Origin: Pseudovirgaria hyperparasitica
Lineage: Eukaryota > Ascomycota > Dothideomycetes > Acrospermales > Acrospermaceae
Length of the DNA: 64,000 nt
Assembly: GCF_010093815.1 (NCBI RefSeq)
Contig: NW_022985555.1
Coordinates: 556,186-620,185, forward strand
Direction: 5' to 3'
Under the pieces are notes generated by a model, which saw nothing but the letters and a program-made list of their open reading frames with translations, was not told the origin of the DNA and ran no database searches. The position numbers and the translations under genes were made by a program. Shown one piece after another: positions 57,547 through 64,000 of the stretch (position 1 is the first letter of the stretch; every line of letters begins with the position of its first letter).

Positions 57547-60500
57547 GTTAATTAAGTGTGTGTATGTAGCACTGTCCGGATATTTAATAATGATGTATAT
57601 GTCGTTCCAAGTCGTGATGGTCTTTCGAAAACTATGCAGATCGGCCGGTAAATGGGCGTTCCAGATTACTGTTCCCGGGGGGTCAGCATAAGTGTTCTTC
57701 CCATATCGCAGAAAGCGCAAGCACAAGCACAAGCACAAGCACCAGTAAGGATATTTTTGAATCACGAAGGAACAGTAAGCACCAGCCATCTCAAGTGGCA
57801 TCTATGAAAGACTTACCAAAGTTACAAGCGCTTTTACCAGGATATACGAATTTGGGGATATCTCTCGAAGCCGATTTCTCTATCTGCGGCCGGATTAGTA
57901 AGACAGTTAAGAAAGAAGGAGGTGGTGAAGAAGAGCATTGGGAGAAGTGTACCTATGGTGGCAATTTTCTATTACAAGCGGCGTCGAAAAGCGGCAAATA
58001 TTTTGGATCTCGTACAAATCTGCGCAGGCAATGAGCAAGGTAGGTCCTTTTGGAAAGAAGTGGTGGAGGGCATGTGGGCATGTGGGCATATATGGGGCAA
58101 TATTACCTGGCGAAAGCGCAAAGCAGGGTGTGCGCCAAACTCTCGAGGTCGATCTATCCCTAGTCTTTCAAGAACGCGAAATCGTAAAGGGGAACAAAGT
58201 AGTCGGGATGGCATAAATGGTGGCATACAAAGAATGGCAAAGATGTGGTGGTGGATAGAGAGAAGAAGAGGATGGGCGGGCGGAGGAATGCAGCAGCTGC
58301 CGGTAGTGGAGAATGTCCGGTTACAGGTGTGGCATTGTCGCGCCCACAACAGCCGAAGGGTGAAATGGGGACAGAGTGGAGGATGTCGAGAAGGGGACGG
58401 CAAGGTTGGAGAAGAGGAGGGTTTATGGAGAGAAGGAGGATGGTGTTTTGGAAGGAGAAATTGAATGCGAAGAAGACGCGACGTCTGTCTGGGTGGGGTC
58501 AGAGGGTGCAAGCTAGTTAAGGGCAGGCAGGACAAGGACGGGATGGTGGTTTGTGTGGAGGCGGCTAAGGTAAGCGGTGGTGGGTTAGGAGGAGCGGCGG
58601 CCGAGCAGCGATCAGGCCAAGACGACGAGAATGTTGACGAGGGAGGATTGAGTGGTTGAATGGCAAGGTCGATGCTGATGTTGATGCGGATGTGGATGTG
58701 GATGTCGCAATAGCCAGTGGCGTGCGACAAGAGGAATGCGAAGGGGTTTAAGACGATGAGGAGAAGGATGATGATGATGAAGAAGATGAAGAAGAGGGAC
58801 GAAGCGGGCGAGACATGATAAAAAAGGCGGCGGCGGCGCACCAGACGACGATATGAGATGAGGAGAGAGAGAGAGAGGGGAGAGCAGACGAGCAGGAGAG
58901 AGAGAGAGAGAGAGCGCGCAGGGAGAGCAGTCGAGCAGGAAGAGCTCCGAGCTTCAGAACCAGGAGAGCCTAGAGAGAGAGCAGGCCTCTTTCTCAACAA
59001 CGTCTGCAGGGGGGCACGGTCCACAGTCAAGGACGGTCCACGGGCCACGGGGCAAGGTGCCGGGATTGTATTGTGGAGGAGAGAGAGGATGAGGGTGTTT
59101 GTGGTGAGAGAGTGAGTGAGTGAGTAGTACGTCTAAGTAATTAGTAAGTGAACGACGAGTAGGGATGAGAGATGGATGAGAGATGAAGAAGAAGCAGAAG
59201 AAGGATGGGCATTAGGATCAGGGGCCTTAGCAAGCTCGCCTGCCCGTCTGTTGTCTGCCAAACCAAACCAAACCAGCAGTCTATTGGCCCCGTCTAGCTC
59301 GCTGTTGGCGGGTGTCGGCTGCCTAAGCCCTGGGATATTGGGGGGCCACCACCCTGAACGCCCCCCTAGAGCTCCCCTAGAGCCCCCAGAGTCCCCTAAA
59401 CTCACCCTCCAAGTCCCCCCCCCCCGGAGTGCTGCAACAAGCTGGGGCGGCCCTAGGAGGCTGGGAGAGGCTTTCCGGCGCCAGACCAGGGGGGGACCCA
59501 GCGCGCCATCCATCAGTCTCTTGGCTTTTGCGGGGAAGACGCACATCACCGCGGCCTGCCGACAGACTATACACTACACTCACTACACTACGGGACAGTA
59601 ATCATGGATAGTAATTAGTACCCCATCATCGCCCATCATCGCCCATCATCGCACATTGCCATCAATACTGCATCGTCATTCCATCCATGCATACATCCTG
59701 CAACTGTAATTGACTCTTCTTCGCTCTTCTCCTCTCTCTAGCTACCCACTACCCACCCACCCTGCAGACGACCGTCACAAGAACCCTAGGACCACCCTAC
59801 TACACTACCTACCTACCCAACCTCTCTACCGTGTAAGTTTAGCTGCCGCCCCCGCCATTTCCAGGGATCCCATCCGAGCTTTTTTCCATGCATCGCCTGG
59901 ACAGTGGACAGTGGACAGTGGCTTCGGCCTTCCAACTAATTAATCATCTTCCATCCATTCTCACTCATTCCATGTGGCTTACTGATCTTCGTGCGTGTGC
60001 AAATGTCAGTGTAAGTACATCATGTCGTGTAATTACACCTAATTACCTCCTCATCCTCATCCTCATCCTCTGGCATCCTCAACCCCATCATCATCCTCAA
60101 CCCCATCATCATCACCAATTCCACCCCGTCATACCCTCGCACCATCACCACTCGCCTAGCTAAACAACCAAACCTGCCCCCTCCCTCCCGACCGATCCTC
60201 GCATTTCAATCCCCATCCATTCCGTTTCGCGAGCTGTCCCCAATCCTTCTTCATCACGCGCTCGCTTTCTCTGCGCCGCCTCTACCGTATGGGATGCTGC
60301 TATACGAGCTCCTTGGCACTACTTCCAAAGTACGTATTAGTACAGGTTCATCCTACTATTGCTATGATGATCGCCGTGCCCTATGCTTAGTCTGTTAGTT
60401 AGGCAGGCAGGCAGTCACCCGACTGTATACCACTCCGAGTATAGTGCGTGCCAGTCTCTCTCGACCAGGCACATCTTGCGCCATGACAATCAGCCGTTTC

Positions 60501-60900
60501 CCTCTACCTAGTACTGCTGCTACAACCACTGAACCCCTCTTCCCTGTCCGCCCGTTCGTCACAGCTTATACTGTTTGTCGTACAGTACAGTACTGTATGT
60601 ATGTAGACCCCGCACTTTCGGAATCATTCCCATCCATGCACTGCCTTCTCCCCCCGCATGAATGCCGATCCACACACACTCTCTCTCCACACACTCTCTC
60701 CACATCTTTCTCAATTACCCCTCCCCCTACTAACATATACCTCTCCCTCTCTCTCCACCTTGTTGCCTCTCTCTCTCTCTCTTAAACAATATGCATAGGC
60801 ACAAGCTGGCCCCATGCCGAATCTACAACTCAATCCATATTACCCCCCTGTCTGCACGTTTTTTCCGCGGACTTTTTGTTTGGTCTTGGCTTTTTATTGC

Positions 60901-60950
60901 GTAGGTAGGTAGGTAGCTAGGTAGGTAGGTAGGTAGGTAGGAAGGTAGCT
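60901..60950. repeat. (GTAG)n microsatellite
   Basis: Twelve or so tetranucleotide units of GTAG/GTAGGTAG type, with two GTAGCTAG interruptions. Confidence 0.95.
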
Positions 60951-61495
60951 AGTGCAGTACAGTACGTACTTGATACCCCGCCATGTGTTTTTTTTTGGTG
61001 CTGGGTTTGTCGGTATGTAGAGAGGGAGAGAGAGAGGGAGAGAGCTGATGTATCGCTGCTTGTTTGATGTGTGGCTTTGTGTGTGTGGCTGTTTGTTTCT
61101 GTGGCTGCTTGGTCCTGGATAGCTTCTTCTGTCTAGATGCCTTCTTCTTCATACGTGACTTCTTCTTCCTACAAGACTTCCTTCCCAAATAGCTTCTTCT
61201 TCTTCCTCCCACCACTCTCCCTCCCACCACTCTCCCTCCCACCCCACCTTCTTCCCACAAAGCCCTCCCACAATCCCACAATCCAACAATCCAACAATCC
61301 AACAAGAATACCAGAGTCCTGCCATAATACCTACCAAACGCCAATGGAAATACCAGCCAACAACACTAAAAAGACTCCTGCATGATGATGATACATGTCC
61401 GCTAACATACGCTCCCCGGAAGAGAGGTTGGCAAAAGAACTTGAGCTGCTGGTCCTGAGGAGGTGGGCATCTACAACACATCATACATCATACAT

Positions 61496-61496
61496 G

Positions 61497-61536
<40 letters not shown>

Positions 61537-61555
61537 CGCAGACAGACAGACAGAC
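61496..61555. repeat. (GACA)n microsatellite
   Basis: About fourteen units of GACA with one CGCA interruption, in the 3' flank of TOP2. Confidence 0.95.
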
Positions 61556-61842
61556 AAGAGCATACACATAAATAACACCACACAAGCAGCGAGACAAAGA
61601 AATCGGAAAAGTCTCCTTCAATAGACCCCTTCCTCGACCTCGCGGTATCTAGTGGAAAATAAAAGTAGAAAGCTACACCGGCCCAAAATGAACTCTTCCG
61701 ACCAAAAATGAAACATTTTGCAATCCAAGCCTGCCCTGGCTTCAATAAGACACTTTAACTTCTCCTCTGTCGTATGTATCGCACAAGAACCAGCTCCAGA
61801 GCTGCAAAGTAGTACCTCTCCAACTACTCCCTATACACTCAC

Positions 61843-64000
61843 TCAATCGCTATCGTCATCAACCACAAAGCTGTCTTCCTCCTCCTCTTCATCCTCGCTG
61901 TCGTCGTCGTCCACTACATACGTCGCCTTCTTCGTCGCCGCTGCCCGTCCCGGTCTGCCGCGCGCTGCCGCTCTAGGTGCTGGCTTGACAATAGTCTCAT
62001 CCTCGTCGTCATCATCATCGAGGAGATCATTTGCAAGCACATCTGCACTCTCGTCCAACCCCTCCTCATCATCGTCGTCGTCGCTATCGACCTTCTTCGC
62101 CTTCTTCGGCGCAGCCTTTGAGGCAGCAGGCTTCGCAGCTGGTTTCGCGGCAGCCTTTGCCTGCTTCGACGCATACGCCTTCGCAGCAGGACTCAATGTG
62201 AGGGGTTTGTTCGCCACGGCCGCCGCAGCTTTCTTCGACACAAGCTTAGCCTTCGGGGCTGGCTTCGCGCTGGCGGCAGGCTTCTTGATGTTGATCTTCG
62301 TCTTCGAAAGGACGGGCAGGTCATCGTCGTCGCTGCCCGAGATCATGGTATCTGCTGCGCGAGCAACAGGGCGCTCAGGGCTGGCTTCCGGAACGAGCTT
62401 GGCGAAATCGGTGGTATCCATGTCGTCTTCTGACAGATCGGCCAGTTTGGGTGCTGCGCGGCCTAGGGGCTTGGGTGGTAGACCCTGCCTGCTGGACGGA
62501 CGTGAGGTTTCCGGGAAAAATTGGCGCGTCGTGGTCTCTGTGGAGCGGGCGCCAATCCCCTTGACCAGGTTGCTGACGTCAAAGTCATCGGCGCCGTCTT
62601 CGGAAGAGTCGTCAGATAGGACGTAGCTGGTTGTCTTTTTGGCCGCGGCGCGGCCGGCTGCTCGTGCAGCCGGTCTCTTTGTGACCACCTCTTCTTCTTC
62701 TTCCTCCTCTTCTTCACCCAGATCTGCAAACACGTCCTCATCTTCATCTTCAGATTCGACTTTCTTGGCAGCCTTTGCAGGTTTCTTTGCGGGTGCCGCA
62801 GCAGCTTTCTTGGCCTTGGTTGCAGCTTTGGCAGGTGCAGGTGCAGGTGCAGGCGCAGGCGCGTCAGATTCGACATCAACCATGTCTACATCTTCCTTTG
62901 ATGAACTTGCAGAGCTCTTTGTAGCCTCACCCCCCAAAGCGCTAATCAATGCCTTCGAGCCACTCGGCTTCGCGGGCTCCGGCTTCTTGTTGAGATAGCT
63001 GAGCATAGTTGACGGTTTCGCCGCGGCCTTTTTCGGTTTCTTGACTTCAAAGTCCGAGTCGCTAAACTCGTCGCTGTCGCCGGCCTTTCTCTTCTTACCC
63101 TTACCGCCCTTGGACGCGCCGATGCCAAGTTTGGTAGAGGTGCGACGACCAAGTCTGGCGATCCTCTTCGACTCTTTCGCGTCTTCATCAAGCACAGTAT
63201 GCCACTCATCGAGGAAGTCGTCGAGATCTGCGATCCAGAGATCTTTCGGCGTCAACTTTATCAATGTGTCGATTTCAACCTCCTTGTCTCCGATCTGCTT
63301 CAGCAATCTGTCAACGCGCTCTTGAGTCAGCGACCAGATAGCCATCTAGAAAAAGTGGTCAGCGTTGGTTTGATACAAGGGCGGATGGTGCTTACGCCTA
63401 GCAAGTAATCGAAATCGCTCAAGCCAGCCTCCTCGTCAACATCGTTCTCGTCCTCCTGCGCGTCCTCCATCTCACCCATTTTCTTTGCCTGGGAAACCTT
63501 GGGAAATCGCTTGAACTTCGACCGGGTCAACTCTTCGACGAGAATAGACTTCTTCTTCTTGGAGACAACAAGAGTACCGTCGATAATCATCTTGATGAAT
63601 CGAGACTGATTGCTCAGCTTGTCAAGGTCCTTTTGCATCTCACTAAGCAAATGTTCCTAGAGTCCCCATTAGCATGTTCACCATCAAGCATGTAAAGAAA
63701 AACGACATACCTTGCGCATCTGATAGAACTTGAATCGGACCTGATAGAATTCTTCCATCATATCAAGCGTAGTGGCATACTTCTGTATCCTTCCCTGATG
63801 GTCAAAGGCAACCAGATTGGTAGTAGTCATGGTCTTGACGAGCTTGAACGTGTCCTCCAGACCCTTTGCCAAGGCCGCTGCCATGTGTTTATCGTCCATC
63901 TTGATGATGAAATGGACCTTCTCGTGGGTATTGTACTCGGTGTAATCCTTGATGAAGGAAGGGACCTTCTCGGCGCGAAGTATATCTTCGAGATTCTCCT
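61843..64000 (-). CDS. TOP2: DNA topoisomerase II, C-terminal part (runs off right edge)
   Basis: Only the last 683 or so codons are present; the ATPase domain, Toprim domain and catalytic tyrosine lie beyond the window. Exons: 64000-63711, 63656-63396 and 63345-61843, with introns of 54 and 50 bp, both in phase 0. The visible part starts in the DNA-gate region (DYTEYNTHEKVHFIIKMDD, then TTNLVAFDHQGRIQKY, then MMEEFYQVRFKFYQMRKEHL) and includes FDYLLGMAIWSLTQERVDRL, restored by the last splice, and the LTPKDLWIADLDDFLDEW end of the catalytic core. The final 400 residues are the usual divergent tail of Lys/Ala-rich and acidic Asp/Glu blocks, which carries nuclear localisation and phosphorylation sites in the family. 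The acidic end EDSFVVDDDSD is typical. Confidence 0.97.

Larger units (their letters stand above)
57080..61842. other. 4.8-kb low-complexity spacer with many simple repeats
   Basis: This lies upstream of the PSP1-domain gene (minus) and downstream of TOP2 (minus). From about 57,900 to 59,170 the plus strand is strongly purine-rich (GAGAGA, GAAGAAGG), so a minus-strand transcript would be pyrimidine-rich, as in long fungal leaders. Simple repeats: AAGCAC at 57,719-57,742, ATCATCGCCC x3 at about 59,626-59,655, CATCCT at 60,050-60,120, CTCT at 60,660-60,782, GTAG at 60,901-60,950, GACA at 61,496-61,555. Long frames here are compositional. I could not support any gene. Confidence 0.6.

Noticed and set aside
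57972-59048. 358-codon minus-strand frame with a hydrophobic stretch
   Set aside because: Its composition follows the pyrimidine-rich DNA; Ser/Pro/Leu/His runs, no conserved motif and no splice support.
61718-62626. 302-codon Ser/Ala-rich plus-strand frame
   Set aside because: It is the antisense of the acidic and Lys/Ala-rich tail of TOP2; compositional shadow.

Overview
This window is nuclear DNA of a filamentous ascomycete (Pezizomycotina; the gene set would fit Dothideomycetes, but the class is an inference). The signs are short GT-AG introns, mostly 45-145 bp with clear CTAAC/CTGAC branch points, a Zn2Cys6 regulator, an Ssk1-type response regulator, an Iec3-type INO80 subunit, a Rom2-type Rho1 GEF and a gene spacing of about 3 kb. 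I built twenty-one gene models by hand, including splice sites, and two of these genes run off the window edges. I saw no rRNA, tRNA, CRISPR array, intact transposon or virus-like element.

Left part (1-27.7 kb), ordinary core genome: a PAQR/hemolysin-III receptor cut by the left edge; a fungal multispanning membrane protein; a fatty acid hydroxylase-superfamily enzyme; a Rom2-like Rho1 GEF; V-ATPase subunit c in seven exons; a PKA catalytic subunit; a divergent leucine-breakdown pair (isovaleryl-CoA dehydrogenase and methylcrotonoyl-CoA carboxylase beta) sharing a 317-bp promoter; an Ssk1-like HOG response regulator; a Zn2Cys6 transcription factor; and a 1052-residue AlkB-like dioxygenase carrying two matched zinc ribbons and internal tandem repeats.

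Middle (27.7-37 kb), a gene-poor, visibly more AT-rich stretch: it holds only a Bax-inhibitor-1 family gene, a six-cysteine small secreted protein, and a second candidate secreted-protein gene on the other strand. In both secreted-protein genes the first exon is exactly 101 bp and the intron splits a Cys34 codon at the same phase. The rest is unassigned.

Right part (37-64 kb): a HAPSTR1/C16orf72-like protein, a small DUF4536-like two-pass membrane protein (spliced from two short exons), Iec3, Orm1/Orm2 (sphingolipid control), a PLOD-glycosyltransferase-like type II membrane protein, a 1008-residue J-domain protein, ribosomal protein eL15, a PSP1/RicT-domain protein, and the 3' part of DNA topoisomerase II at the right edge. 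Simple repeats crowd the spacers here, including a (CA)n tract of about 200 bp that holds a 10-base assembly gap, and a 4.8-kb spacer of low-complexity DNA lies between PSP1 and TOP2.

Several genes belong to connected stress and growth circuits (Rho1 GEF for cell wall, PKA for nutrients, Ssk1 for osmotic stress, Orm for sphingolipids), but nothing in the layout makes them a functional cluster; only the leucine-breakdown pair is a true functional neighbourhood.
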